NCBI GenBank assembly: GCA_002633025.1
Contig: NMRB01002550.1
Span: forward strand, 2,483 to 66,482
DNA: 64,000 nt
Source: Notospermus geniculatus
Lineage: Eukaryota; Nemertea; Pilidiophora; Heteronemertea; Lineidae
Direction: 5' to 3'
Shown: in pieces, positions 44,063-54,668 of the stretch
Numbering within the stretch: position 1 is the stretch's first letter
Layout: each line of letters starts with the position of its first letter
Program-made: the position numbers and the translations under genes
The notes under the pieces: generated by a model
Told to the model about the DNA's origin: nothing
Database searches by the model: none
What the model saw: the letters and a program-made list of their open reading frames with translations, nothing else

Positions 44063-44394
44063 TTCTGCTATCTTCATTTTTCGCGTAAGGCCGACATAAA
44101 CGGATCCCTTTCTCAAAACTCATTTCATTTTGCCATGGTGTTCAGTGCAGTTTACAGGTGCGCGATGGATTGCGTCATTTCAAAATGGCCGCCATTTCGG
44201 CCGTCAACACAAACTGTGATTTGTGAAGGAACTTTTTTCTGTCACGTTTTGCGGGAAAATGACAGTGATGATGGCTGTAGCGCAAAAAAAGACAAATCGA
44301 TTGATGTATGGTATGCCAAATTTGACCCAGCCGTAGTGGAGATATCGGCCGTAAACCTCGCGCCAATTGGATGTGGAATGAAGAGTAGATAACG
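44063..44394 (+). repeat. Related copy of part of the 20521/22566 duplication
   Basis: TTCTGCTATCTTCATTTTTC through GACAGTGATGATG closely follows 21105-21310 and 23150-23352. Its far end (AATTTGACCCAGCCGTAGTG...AAACCTCGCGCC) is the inverse of 21010-21060, so the underlying element has inverted ends of the type GGCGCGAGGTTTA...GGCTGGGTCAAATT. Confidence 0.85.
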
Positions 44395-45232
44395 AAGACT
44401 TTCCCCCGGTGGAAGCTGTTTCCTCCTATTGAGCCTTTAATCAAAACCGCCTATAGAAATATCGATTGTCGCCAAGGAATCCGGTTTCCTCCTGCCTTGA
44501 TTACAATCTGTCCAATTCCCAATAGCAGCATTTGACACCGATTCTGAAACGAACTTATACTTTCGATATGTCAGCCAACGCCTATGCAACAAACCTGCAA
44601 ATAACGAAACTTCATCCATTCGCCTCATGTAAACCATGTTGCCCGAGCCGTCAGTTCATATGATGATGATCTTAGGCTGTTGGCAAGGAGACCAGTTTTC
44701 TCAATGCAGAAGCGTATATCACAGCAAACTATCCATCCAAAGGCTTTCATGTTTGCGTTAATTTCCTGTGATTTTGGTTTTATGTTCTCGGTGTACACGA
44801 CCATTAAGGAAGGCTGCGGGCATGGGGACATGTCACAACTCCGGCTTTGGTCATACTCTTCTAAAGGAGAAACGTACGTATTTATGGTGGCCGTCACGCA
44901 ACGAATTCTCATTCTCTTTGGAGTAATGCTTGTCAATATTTTCGATCTGTGTCGTATTAAATACATTGGATTTATAGCAGTTGGACTAGTTTTCTATCCA
45001 CCATGTTGGTAATATTTTTTCTTGACCTGGAAAACCCGTCGTGACCAAAGCTATTCAAACTCTCCGTCGTTACCTAAAAGTTATTAGATAGTTTTTTTAT
45101 TCCTCCTTGATCAGTTTCGATGCCTAACATTTGTAGGTAACTACTTCTCTCGTTAGGGAAGCTTTTCGACAGCCTTTCCCATTATGTTAGTCTCTTCGGT
45201 TTGTTGTACTCAGACAAACAATCTCTAACAAG
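44395..45232. other. No gene accepted
   Basis: Single-copy stretch with overlapping open frames on both strands (minus 44625-44966, 113 codons; plus 44680-45012, 110 codons, hydrophobic C-terminal half). Neither has a motif or splice site strong enough to call. Confidence 0.3.
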
Positions 45233-45332
45233 GTTCGTCCAAATGACGAACCGTGGATCTGTCATTTCGACGAATTAGATACTCAGTTTGGTGATAAATG
45301 GAAAACGAATGAGTTCGTCATTTGGACGAAGC
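45233..45332. repeat. Inverted repeat GTTCGTCCAAATGACGAA
   Basis: GTTCGTCCAAATGACGAA (45233) faces GTTCGTCATTTGGACGAA (45313); a third partial CTGTCATTTCGACGAA lies between. Confidence 0.8.
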
Positions 45333-45399
45333 AGAGTTTTTCAGTGCCGTTATTTTACTGGAACTAAACAGCTTCTTCCATTTCACCTGTCAGCTGATT

Positions 45400-46665
45400 G
45401 GCTAGCCTCTTTCGTAACTGGAACTGTTGGGATAGCCTCTTTCATCTTATCATTCTGGATACACCTCTTTCGTTACCTCAGCTGTTTTGGTAGCATTGCT
45501 GGTTATCTGAACTCTTCGAATCGTTACCTCAACTGTTTGATAACATTGTTCGTTATGTCAACTATTTGAATGTGTTGACCTCTTCCCTTATCACAGCTCT
45601 TTTAATGACATCGTTCGTTACCTCCCTGTTTGGCCAACCTCTTTCGTTACCGCAGCTGTTTTGATGACATCGTTCGTTATCTCACTGTTTGGCTAACCTC
45701 TTCGTTATCTCAGCTGTTTTGATGATATCGTTCTTTACCTGAACTTTTTGGATAACGTCTTTCGTTACCTCAGCTCTTTTGATGACATTCGTTACCTCAA
45801 CTGTTTGGCTAACCTCTTCGTTATCTCAGCTGTTTTGGTGACATCGTTCGTTATCTCAACTGCTTGGCCAACTTCTTCGTTACCTCAGCTGTTCTGGTGA
45901 AATTGTTCATTATCTCCAACTGTTTGGCTAACCTCTTTCGTTACCTCAGCTGTTCTAGTGACATCGTTCGTTATCTCAAATGCTTGGCTAACCTCTTCAT
46001 TACTTCCGCTGTTTTTATGACATCGTTCGTTATCTGTTTGGCTAACCTCTTTCGTTACCTCCGCTGTTTTTATGACATCGTTCGTTATCTCACTGTTTGG
46101 CTAACCTCTTTCGTTACCTCCGCTGTTTTATGACATCGTTCGTTATCTCACTGTTTGGCTAATTTCTTCATTGCTTCAGCTGTTTTTATGACATCGTTTG
46201 TTATCTCACTGTTTGGCTAACCTCTTTCGTTACCTCCGCTGTTTTGATGATATCGTTCGTTATCTCACTGTCTGACTAACCTCTTTCGTTATCTCAGTTG
46301 TTTTGATGACATCATTCATTATCTCAACTGCTTGGCTATTCTTCGTTACCTCAGCCGTGACGACATCGTTCTTTACCTCAATTCATTGAATAACCTCTTT
46401 TGTTGCCTCCGCTGTTTTGATGATATCGGTTCCTCACTATTTGGCTAACCTCTTTCTTTACCTCAGCTGTTTTGATGACATTGTTCGTTATCTCACTGTT
46501 TGGCTAACCTCTTCGTTACCTCAGCTGTTTTGATGACATCGTTCGTTAAATCACTGTTTGGTAACCTCTTCCTTACCTCAGCTGTTTTGGTGACGTGGAT
46601 CGTTATCTCAACTATTTGGATACGTCTTTCATTACCTCAGCAATTTAAGTATCTCTATTGTCAGT
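45400..46665 (+). repeat. 59-bp minisatellite, ~21 units, dimeric
   Basis: Typical unit: TTCGTTATCTCACTGTTTGG, CTAACCTC, then TTTCGTTACCTCAGCTGTTT, TGATGACATCG. The two halves (~30 bp each) are related, starting TTCGTTA(T/C)CTCA and then CTGTTT. Units at both ends are degenerate. Plus-strand frames through it encode hydrophobic repeats (LFVTSAVLMTSFVI-like), a consequence of the unit. Confidence 0.95.
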
Positions 46666-47558
46666 ATTTGTCGGGGATAAGATAGGATCGTATTTGCTCG
46701 GTTGAAATCACCTCTTATTACAATAAAAGTTTAGTTGCCAAGAAATCTACACCAATCAAAACAATTTCATAAACAGTTCACGTCATGTCACTTTCATATC
46801 CATTTTAGCTGCTAATGGTCTATTAGTGTTCATATTTGATGTCAGATTTAATATGATATGAAATTAATTAAGCTCGGTTATGTTTACATTTTATAATAAT
46901 TTAATGGTACAGATATGCACCCTGCATTTTAGTGCCCATTTACAAATTAAAGTGATGGTGCCCATTCGATGTCGTCGTGGTATTTAGTTCAGTTTGTTAG
47001 AAAGTTCAATTTGGAGTCGACTGGTATCACCCTCCATTCGTATGGATAGATACTGCGGAATTACTAAAGTAAGGGAACCAGTCTGTCACATATCAACAAA
47101 CCTAATGAAACTTTGCCAATACGATTTACGGATTTTAGGACACAGCGAGTTGAAAAAGGTGCATTTTTGTGGAAGCGGATTATGAATTATTCCGAATTTA
47201 GTCAGGCAAAGTGAACGAGACGTACCATGTCAAGAGTCAGGTCAAAGCTAGTAAAAAGCAACCAATCAGACGGAGTTTACGTGCCTTCCTTCATTTGTAC
47301 CGTTCGTTTGCTAGTCGGCAATTACCGTCTGCTCTCACTAGTAAGTGGGGAATTAGTCAAATAAGACACAACCTAGGACGCAGGAGACGTGATGAACGGA
47401 GTGATTTGTCTCCCTCGTGGTTTTCATTCATTATTCCTAAAGTGTTACCTATATTCTCGACGGAAAGGTAGTAAAATTTGAAGACGGGCCTCAGTTCGTC
47501 AGCCACTTGCTACAACTGGTGTTTGCACCAACTTCCACGTGTTGACTGCCGTAAAAAA
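46666..47558. other. No gene accepted
   Basis: AT-rich single-copy DNA. A plus frame at 47211-47471 (86 codons, basic) has no domain. Confidence 0.3.
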
Positions 47559-47847
47559 GTTAAAGTTAAAGTTTGGGTTTATAGTCTGATAACAACAACG
47601 GTAGAGGTGTCATCCGACTTTACACTTTAACCCCAGTCTATCCCGAAACCTTTCAGTAGAACTCTGATGAGCTGGTCATTCAGCGCTACAATCCGAGCAT
47701 TTCCGACCGGTACCCATTTATACACCTGGGTGGAGAGAGGCAAGTGAGGCAAAGAGACTTGCCCAAAGTCTCACGCCCAGTGGGATTCGAACCCGGGACC
47801 CTCTGACCGCTAGTCGGAGGCCCGAACCACTACATCACCGTGGCTCC
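47559..47847 (-). repeat. SINE family S, full copy (antisense)
   Basis: The head at the right end reads GGAGCCACGGTGATGTAGTG on the minus strand, box B GGGTTCGAATCCCAC, tail AAACTTTAACTTTAAC at the left. Confidence 0.9.
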
Positions 47848-48012
47848 TCATCGTAGTCCTCAACCGGGACTACGTTGTGTCCCGTACGGGGCTCCTCCCC
47901 AGTTCACAGTATTGTATTTTGTATTTCATTTTTCCGTCAGGGCCGACGCTATAGCATTATTGGCCCTAAACTTACGGAGGAGGCCATCGCAAGCTACTCA
48001 TGATCCTCGCTT

Positions 48013-48200
48013 AGATGGGGTCTTTTACTTGCCCCTGCAAAGGCACAAGGTACAAGGCACCACGGCTTACTGTCCCAAGCGACGTACTGAAGAGCCGGGA
48101 ATGAAACTCCAAACTCGCACCCGTGGGTGGCTGGCAGGATACCTGTCGGACTTCGACCAGTGTCGGGAATATCTGGGCCCCGGGTGACGGCCAAAAATCG
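48013..48200. repeat. SINE family T, copy 2 (partial)
   Basis: GGGGTCTTTTACTTGCCCCT, AAGGCACAAGGTACAAGGCA and GAAGAGCCGGGAATGA follow the order of 29787-29855. The tRNA-like box B is degraded. One N at 48219. Confidence 0.6.
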
Positions 48201-48810
48201 TCCGATCTACGGTGCCTGNCAAGGATTATGAAGGATCCCCTAGCGAGCTGGGTTTCCGCCGCTACTTGCAGCAAGAAAATAACTCCGAGTTATATTCTTC
48301 CGATCACCTAAGCGCCGCGCTACCGAGCTCAGGACAACCGTAGATGTCCTCCGACCACCGGCAGGTGTAACCCGTCATTTCCCCCTTTTTTAGCCCGTTC
48401 GGGCGTCGCAAGCACATCCTTGGCAGAATCGGTGGAAATGTGACTGTAGCATAAGGAAAATGCATGACGATGCATTGCCGACACTGTCAGGGTCATAACC
48501 TTCGACTAAAACGAATCACAGTTTTCTCTTTCACCGAAGCGCCTAAGGCAACATCAAAGACTAATATTTCAAAGGGATTTTTATCGACTGACTGTTACTA
48601 AAGCTCTGTTGCCTGTTTGTTCCAGGCGGTTTTATCTTTCTGATTGTTGTTTTATTGATGTGATAGTTTTCATGGTAAGGGCGTTGTGTCATATTTTCAC
48701 ATCAAAGCCCTAGTGCGCGTTCTTCCACAGAACGGATGATCAGTGCGGGGTTCTATCAGAGGAACTGTAATTGATATGCAAAAGTTTCCTCACCTTGACC
48801 GTGAGATTGA
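48201..48810. other. No gene seen
   Basis: No motif recognised. Confidence 0.35.
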
Positions 48811-48899
48811 TAGTACAAGTAAAGTCGTCTCCGAATTTCGCAAATTTTCGACCCCAACCGGGGTCTTCCTCTGGCACTTTCTAGTAGAGAATCCAAAAG
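48811..48899 (+). mobile_element. MITE family J, left arm
   Basis: TAGTACAAGTAAAGTCGTCT to TGGCACTTTCTAGTAGAGA matches one arm of the complete element at 55387-55566. A second solo arm lies at 49248-49332. Confidence 0.8.
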
Positions 48900-49028
48900 T
48901 GAACGAGCTGGATCCTAATTATGGATTCGTAGTTATAATAAAGAAATTTATTTATTTCCTCATTATAACTAATTTCTTTATTATACATGTAACTACGAAT
49001 CCATAATTAGGATCCAGCTCATTCACTT
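48898..49028. mobile_element. 131-bp palindrome joined to family J arm
   Basis: AGTGAACGAGCTGGATCCTA...AAAGAAATT and its inverse, ~55-bp arms. The loop is AT-rich and the right arm holds TACATGTA. Confidence 0.88.
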
Positions 49029-49247
49029 CTGAAAAATGAGCCAATGAAAAACGAAGTGATTTCATTCAACAAAATGGCAATCAATGGTTTTTCAACCAAT
49101 CAACACTATATTTGATCTCACTTGGAACAACTTTACGTTTAAATCGGCAACTTTGACTCCCAATGTGCGCTTGCCATGCTCTCTGGGATAGAGATTATAG
49201 TACATTTTACAATGGGTGACTATAGTAATGGCTCTAGGTGTCATAGT

Positions 49248-49332
49248 ATCAGTAAAGTCGTCTCCGAATTTCGCAAATTTTCGATCCAACCTGGGTCTTC
49301 CTCAGGCACTTTCTAGTAGAGATCCCAGAAGT
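49248..49332 (+). mobile_element. MITE family J, solo arm
   Basis: AGTAAAGTCGTCTCCGAATT to TTTCTAGTAGAGATCCCAG. Followed by three GAAGTGAATTGTAGGTGTG-like repeats (49329-49400). Confidence 0.8.
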
Positions 49333-49624
49333 GAATTGTAGGTGTGACACCTGGAAGTGAATTGTAGGTGTGGCACCTAGAAGTGATTCTAGGTGTGACT
49401 TTACTAAAAGAGCGGGAAATTTGAATTCTGAAAAATACATTTTTGTGCATATTTCGACAACGAGTCGAGATTTTTTGACCAAATTTTTACCAGCTGTAGA
49501 GTGATGTGTAATAGCCATTTGGAACACCAAAAATATTAATTATATTTGAAGATGTGAGCTCTTTAAGCCGAAATTACTGATTCTGTTTGAGAAAGACAAT
49601 AATACCAACGTTTAACTTTCAAAC

Positions 49625-49798
49625 AATTGGAGCTGTCAGTGAGTTGACCAATAGGTGTCACTACGGCCCAATTCAATGCATATAGCGGGCCCATTCATTC
49701 TCAGCTAGACCGAGCACTGTCGTGGATTTTCCTGTGTATTGGTCCGCTAGAACTTTGCTGCCATCTTTTGGCAATACGCGCGGCTGACTGCTCCTATT
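49625..49798. mobile_element. MITE family B, copy 2
   Basis: AATTGGAGCTGTCAG to CTGACTGCTCCTATT, 174 bp; carries 18 more central bases than copy 1. Confidence 0.85.
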
Positions 49799-49813
49799 TG
49801 TGACCCGGCACAG

Positions 49814-49984
49814 CAAAATGAGTCGGAATGCGCACAGGAGAAGACCGAGCATGTCCAAGGTGACACCAACGGTTCGATAATTTCAGGATTGTCTGCCCAT
49901 TGTGAAATTTGACTTTGTCGATTTCTGTAGTTGTTGTCTGGTGTCAACTTCGGTCTTCTTCTGTGCGACTTCCGACTCATTTTG
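49814..49984. mobile_element. 171-bp TIR element (AAAATGAGTCGGAA ends)
   Basis: AAAATGAGTCGGAATGCGCA...GAAGACCGA pairs with the inverse at 49945-49984. GTGACCCGG just outside (49800) faces CCGGGTCAC at 50146, suggesting a larger outer element to about 50155. A 10-bp hairpin CCCAACAATA/TATTGTTGGG lies at 50031-50067. Confidence 0.75.
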
Positions 49985-50485
49985 TTGTACAAGTGTAACA
50001 TCTGTGAGTGTTTCTGTAGCTCAGTGTTCCCCAACAATAGACACGATCTAGAATGGTTATTGTTGGGTTAGTTGCCGCTTAATCCGTCAGGAGGGAAACA
50101 ATAAGAAAAACACAGAAATACGGGGAACACTGATCGACGTTACACCGGGTCACATTTTGCACCGATCCGCAATGATACTGCATGTTTTTATGATAAAACA
50201 AGAATCATGATTGATTGATCCTACAAGATATCATTCAGTTTGAACGTTCACGGCCAATTTACCCATCCTATGTTTATCACTGGGGGGCATGTACGCTCCA
50301 TTAAGCCTTCTTATCGTTTAAACGTCAAGAAGAATTTGACGCAGAAATTTGCACTGCGTGGAAGCTACATCATAAAGGCTGGAATCACTAGGGCGGTTTT
50401 CCGTGCTTGCTTTGCAATATCCACGGAACTTTGGCCCGGAGTTGTTTGGCCAGTGCCGGAAGAACATACATGTAATACATGTATA

Positions 50486-50578
50486 TAAATTTATGTCAGT
50501 GAGATACATACTAATATACATTCATGGACACAACAAATTCACGTAGCATGTGCTCCTAAAGCTAGCAGCACACACGCA
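50486..50578 (+). repeat. Degenerate relative of the 1978-2640 satellite
   Basis: TGTCAGTGAGATACATAC, CATGTGCTCCTAAAGCTAGCAGCACA recall the satellite leader (GCTCCTAGCCAGTAGCACA). It continues after the MITE as CATGTCAGCGAGAT (50751). Confidence 0.55.
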
Positions 50579-50750
50579 AATAGGAGCTGTCAGTGAGTTG
50601 ACCAATAGGTGTCACTACGGCCCAATTCAATGCATATAGCGGACCCATTCATTCTTGATTGAGCACCAATCAAGAGAAGTTTCTTTTGCATTGGCCCGCT
50701 AGAACTGTGCTGCCATCTGTTGGCAATACGCGCGGATGACTGCTCCTATT
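50579..50750. mobile_element. MITE family B, copy 3, inserted in a satellite relative
   Basis: AATAGGAGCTGTCAG to CTGCTCCTATT, 172 bp, splitting the satellite-like sequence on either side. Confidence 0.88.
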
Positions 50751-50804
50751 CATGTCAGCGAGATTGGAAATTGAAGCTGACATCACAATAAATTCATGAC
50801 TGGA

Positions 50805-51184
50805 TGAAATGGTCCATGGACCATGTGCTCACCTGGGTGAATGTACCAGGAGAACGCACAACAAGTGTCAATCAATATGTTCGAGGGAAACATCATACCA
50901 GTCAGAACATTCTTTGTGGTATTGTTCATAAGATAATTATGGAGCCAAGTGCACTTCTCAACATGGACGACTGGCGGCCATATTAATTGAAGTTCAATCC
51001 GGCTGAAAGTTGCTGCATTTATATAGGGTACCAGTATACAAATTCATACCAAGATACAACATTCTAGCTGCTGTTCTTCGTGATATATTGGCTAAAGTTT
51101 CGTTTGCAAGATGGCAGACTGGTCACCATATTTGAGGTCGAAAATTAAAAAAAAACGACAGTAGCTCACCCCGGTGGGCTAAAA
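50805..51184 (+). mobile_element. Repeat family H, copy with 5' and 3' ends
   Basis: Starts TGAAATGGTCCATGGACCAT, GTGCTCACCTGGGTGAATGT. Ends CAGTAGCTCACCCCGGTGGG. The interior has ACGACTGGCGGCCATATT and AAGATGGCAGACTGGTCACC. Confidence 0.8.
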
Positions 51185-52079
51185 ATGTGTCTGTGCTCCG
51201 GATATAAGGTAGCACACATAGGTTTTTAGCTACTAGACAGGTCTGGCGGAGATTTTCTTATGTGTGGCAACAGCTTTGATCGTATGCATTGCAAGCAACA
51301 TTCTCAGTTCCTCAAAATGACTGTGCATCAATTTTCGTATTCATCTACGGCTGTACAATAGAAGGATTAAGCCTCCGTTGCGTTGTTAATCCGAATGCTA
51401 ATCTTTCGATGGTTCTCCGGTATTCTGGGGCCGTGCATGGAGCGAGGTGCAAAAAGGCCTATAGAGGTATAATAGGCATATACATTACAGCATATGAAAG
51501 CGCCATGATTGGAATCTAATCAGTATATCACGTCTTAAGAAGTCATTACTAAACGTGTGACTTCGTCAATTGTCATTACCATGGCATTACCCACCCACGT
51601 TGGTCACGTGATGCCAGGGAGAAAGAATAGACTTTAGTATTATCTACCTGTTGTAGGGAGTCTGCGCTCGGTTGCTTAGCAACCTTATACAATATGATAG
51701 CAGCATTTTGTGCCTGATGGAGTTGAGGCGCCATTTTGCAGACAGAGGCAAGAAATCTCAAAGATAGACCTATCTTCGCTGTCCTACTCTACTTAACTGT
51801 CATGTAGCAGTGGCTGTCAAATCATTAAGTGTGACTGACAATACGAACACACAGGTAGCCTGAGCACCATTACAAACATATTAAAAGTCTTCTTACTGCT
51901 TCGTATGTTGTTTTAAGAAAGACACCATTGGCTGATCCATTGGTCTAACTCACGCGGTTCATTTTTTGGTACTTCGTCGAATCACGAATGAAATAATGGA
52001 AAATATCGAGTTGATGTCGAGTGCATCAGGGTGGAGTCCATGCCTAAACTAAATACATACACTGGAGTTGCTGCTAGAC
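51185..52079. other. No gene accepted
   Basis: Single-copy; short frames (60-76 codons) without motifs. Confidence 0.35.
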
Positions 52080-52464
52080 TTAAAGGGACTAGGAAATTTT
52101 TTTCAAGCTTCGGTTATTACAAAATGCTAGTCTTTCATGATAAATTCCCACCGTCAATTCACTTTTTCAATTAAGTGTTAATTACTGGCACGCAGACAAA
52201 TCAGTTATCACCACACCATGGAACATTCACAACGTCACTGGGAACCTAATCAACATAATAGAGTACAAGCTCGCTCTATACAAAACATACAGCGAGAGGT
52301 TCCCAGTGACGTGGTGAATTCTCCATGGTGTGGTGATGACTGATTTGTCTGCGTGCCAGTAATTAACAGTTAATTGAAAAAGTGAATTGACGGTGGGAAT
52401 TTATCATGAAAGACTAGCATTTTGTAATAACCGAAGCTTGAAAAAATTTCCCTAGTCCCTTTAA
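52080..52464. mobile_element. 385-bp palindromic MITE flanked by TTAA
   Basis: TTAAAGGGACTAGG at the left and the complement at the right. The arms pair for about 165 bp (GTTATTACAAAATGCTAGTC; GGCACGCAGACAAATCAGTT; CACCACACCATGGA). TTAA lies at both outer edges, as in piggyBac-type target duplications, though TA targeting cannot be excluded. Confidence 0.9.
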
Positions 52465-53145
52465 ACAACTACGTTCCTTGAGCTCACAAATTGCTCTTTG
52501 ACAGTAATCTATCATGTTTAGTCAAATTTCACATGAATAGATCGGTCTTATTTTCAAAATTATGTACATGTAGAACGAAAATAATTGTCTCAGCTCTAGC
52601 AGAAAAGAGAAAAGTGAATCGCCAACCTAATAAATTCAACCAATGACGACGGTCGAGTGTCTGGCGTACAAAGCGAAGAAAAATAGGGGGGGGCGTGCTT
52701 AAACTTGATAGCTACATTAACATGACATCGATCAGCATGCTAAACCAAGGAAATTACTCATTTTCTCTCTTTTACAGCAAGGCACGCATACTTCGCTTAT
52801 TTTCCCCGCGGACCCAGTTTCCTCCTACATTACACATGATACTGTCTCTAGATCAGTTTCACGCGCGCCTACCTTATTTGTTTAGGGTGGAAATGCCAGA
52901 ACATTTCAAGGTCACACATGCGAATTTCATCTACGCCTAGTAGGAACAGCAATACATTTCAAATGTCAACACCCACGAAACTTTTTTGAGCATGCGTAAA
53001 ATCCAAGAGTTACCGGGGCAACAATCTAAAATGGCGGCTGGCGAAACTGCAGATAGGCCTACGTAGAGTAAATATTGTCGTTGATGGCGGTCTTAACCCT
53101 AGCAGTAAGGGAGTAAGAAATAAAAGTGGAAAATACATGTAAGAA
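52465..53145. other. No gene accepted
   Basis: Single-copy. An 81-codon plus frame (52695-52940) lacks motifs or splice sites. Confidence 0.35.
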
Positions 53146-53437
53146 GTGGGAAATTTTGCACTTCCGCGCGAAGTTTTCAATTTCTCAAATTGGGATAGAA
53201 TTTTTTTCCATTTTGAGAAATTTTTTAAAAATGACATGACATTTTATCTCATTTTTCGGGTGATATTTCTCAAAATAGGGAGTTTTCGCGAAGTCCCCGA
53301 AACGCCAACAGTACCGAACAAAAGGGCACACACTCGCGTTGGCGTTTCGGGGGCTTTGCGAAAACTCCCTATTGGGAAAAACTTTGACCCCAATTTGAGA
53401 AATTGACAAATTCGCGCAAAATTCCAAAATTTCCCAC
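53146..53437. mobile_element. Outer MITE containing a nested MITE
   Basis: GTGGGAAATTTTGCACTTCC...TTTCTCAAATTGGG faces the inverse CCCAATTTGAGAAATTG...AAATTTCCCAC. Its interior is split by 53278-53369. It lies 271 bases upstream of the exon at 53709. Confidence 0.85.
53278..53369. mobile_element. 92-bp nested MITE, TA-flanked
   Basis: GGGAGTTTTCGCGAAGTCCC and GAAACGCCAAC with complements; TA at 53276-53277 and 53370-53371. The GGGAG terminus recalls family C but the arms differ. Confidence 0.9.
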
Positions 53438-53708
53438 AGTGCAGTTTCATTAAAATCAATAAGCCTGCCACGTGAAATGTTTCAGAAACCCTGTCACATA
53501 CGTAGATATTGAGAGGTACTCACCCAGAGCTTTCAGGCAAAACAAGTGTCACGATTTTCAGGAACCTTCCAAGTTTTTCAACTTTTACTTTCTGACAAAC
53601 TCGCCTTTGTCAATGAAATGGTAAAAAAGACTTTTACATCCGAACTTAATCTGAAAAGAAACGAAACGTAACGATACATTAAGAAAAATCTTTCTTTTGT
53701 CTTTCCAG

Positions 53709-53973
53709 CAAGTAACACTCTCCCGTACGATTCTCCGACCATGATCGGGGCAACAGGGAGCCGGCATATGTCCACGAGGAGGCGGTCAAGCCTGGCCAGC
53801 CTCCCCCAGTCATCAATATCCATATTCAACAAACATGGTCTTGGGGATATTAACGAAAGTGATGAGGAATCGAAACCGCCTCCTATACCGAGGCGGAGGG
53901 CGGTGGATATATCGGATTATCGCACGTGCGCCCTCCTACAGACGAACCTCAAGACGATCAAGACGTACCCCGA
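53709..53973 (+). CDS. Internal coding exon of an unidentified host gene
   Basis: 265 bases between a textbook acceptor (TTTCTTTTGTCTTTCCAG, ending 53708) and a textbook donor (GTAAGTA, from 53974). Open throughout in one frame: two bases, 87 codons, two bases. Joined to the exon at 7841-7895, the phases match and the split codon is Thr. In that numbering a basic Ser-rich stretch STRRRSSLASLPQSSISIF spans 40-58, including an RRxS protein-kinase-A-type site. An acidic NESDEES follows at 67-73, then a proline-rich KPPPIPRRR at 74-82 fitting PxxPxR SH3-ligand form. No membrane segment or enzyme domain is present. It reads like a disordered cytosolic N-terminal region; the family is unknown to me. 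The exon continues beyond the donor in phase 2. Confidence 0.68.
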
Positions 53974-54033
53974 GTAAGTACATTTTTTGCACTTCTCAAA
54001 ATAAACCCCTTTTGTACTTTGTGTTTTATACAG

Positions 54034-54142
54034 CAGCGAGAGTGGAACCCGAATCTCTCTTTCTGAGTACACTTTTAGCCTTCGGGACCATTTACTATTG
54101 TTTATGTCAGATATCCAAAATAGAGAACAACTAGAGGCCTGA
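54034..54142 (+). CDS. Possible next (terminal) exon, weak
   Basis: A pyrimidine-rich acceptor GTTTTATACAGCAG lies 60 bases after the donor at 53974. It is a NAGNAG type, usable at 54034 or 54037 without frame change. Joining there completes GA+C (Asp) and reads 35 further codons (starting SESGTRISLSEYTFSLRDHL) to TGA at 54140. Against it: a 60-base intron is very short, other frames are also open, and no AATAAA follows nearby. The real next exon may lie outside the window. Confidence 0.25.
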
Positions 54143-54668
54143 CGGCCTGGGAGCTTCGCTGGGGGTGACTGAATATGGTCCAAGTACATGAAGTAGTTGG
54201 CAAGAATATACTATATAACACACTAGTAGGCCTACGAAACGCATTCTCTCATTTTGCCGAAACTTTTGTGCTTATGGCCACTTGACCAGCTTCGAGCGCC
54301 ATTAGCATTGAAGGTACTAAACTTCTGACGTCATAAACTGTTATATCACCACACTGTTGGTTTTGTACTAGGGCCAGGGCCTACGCCTAGTAGAATGAAC
54401 AACAAGATTGAAGAAGAGAGGTGATATAGTCTGAAAATAATGGTGTAACAGTATATTATTTATAATTGTGTACCAGTACATGTTAAGTTGGAAAGAATCA
54501 AGTCGAATCAATGAAATCATAATTCGCCACGTGACTGATAGATGTTAGTTATTGTCTGCACATCTTGAGCTTTGACTGAGGCAAGAAAGCTGAGTCTCGG
54601 TGAACGTCTTGGTCGTCTGTCATGGCTTGAGTGTGAATCTACAAAAGAAGTAACAAAATGTCATAGCA
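54143..54668. other. No gene seen
   Basis: No recognised feature; possible intron or downstream flank of the candidate gene. Confidence 0.35.

Noticed and set aside
45864-46133. Membrane-protein-like repeats
   Set aside because: Product of the 59-bp minisatellite.
53998-54003. AATAAA
   Set aside because: Inside the short putative intron after a strong donor; no supporting downstream element.
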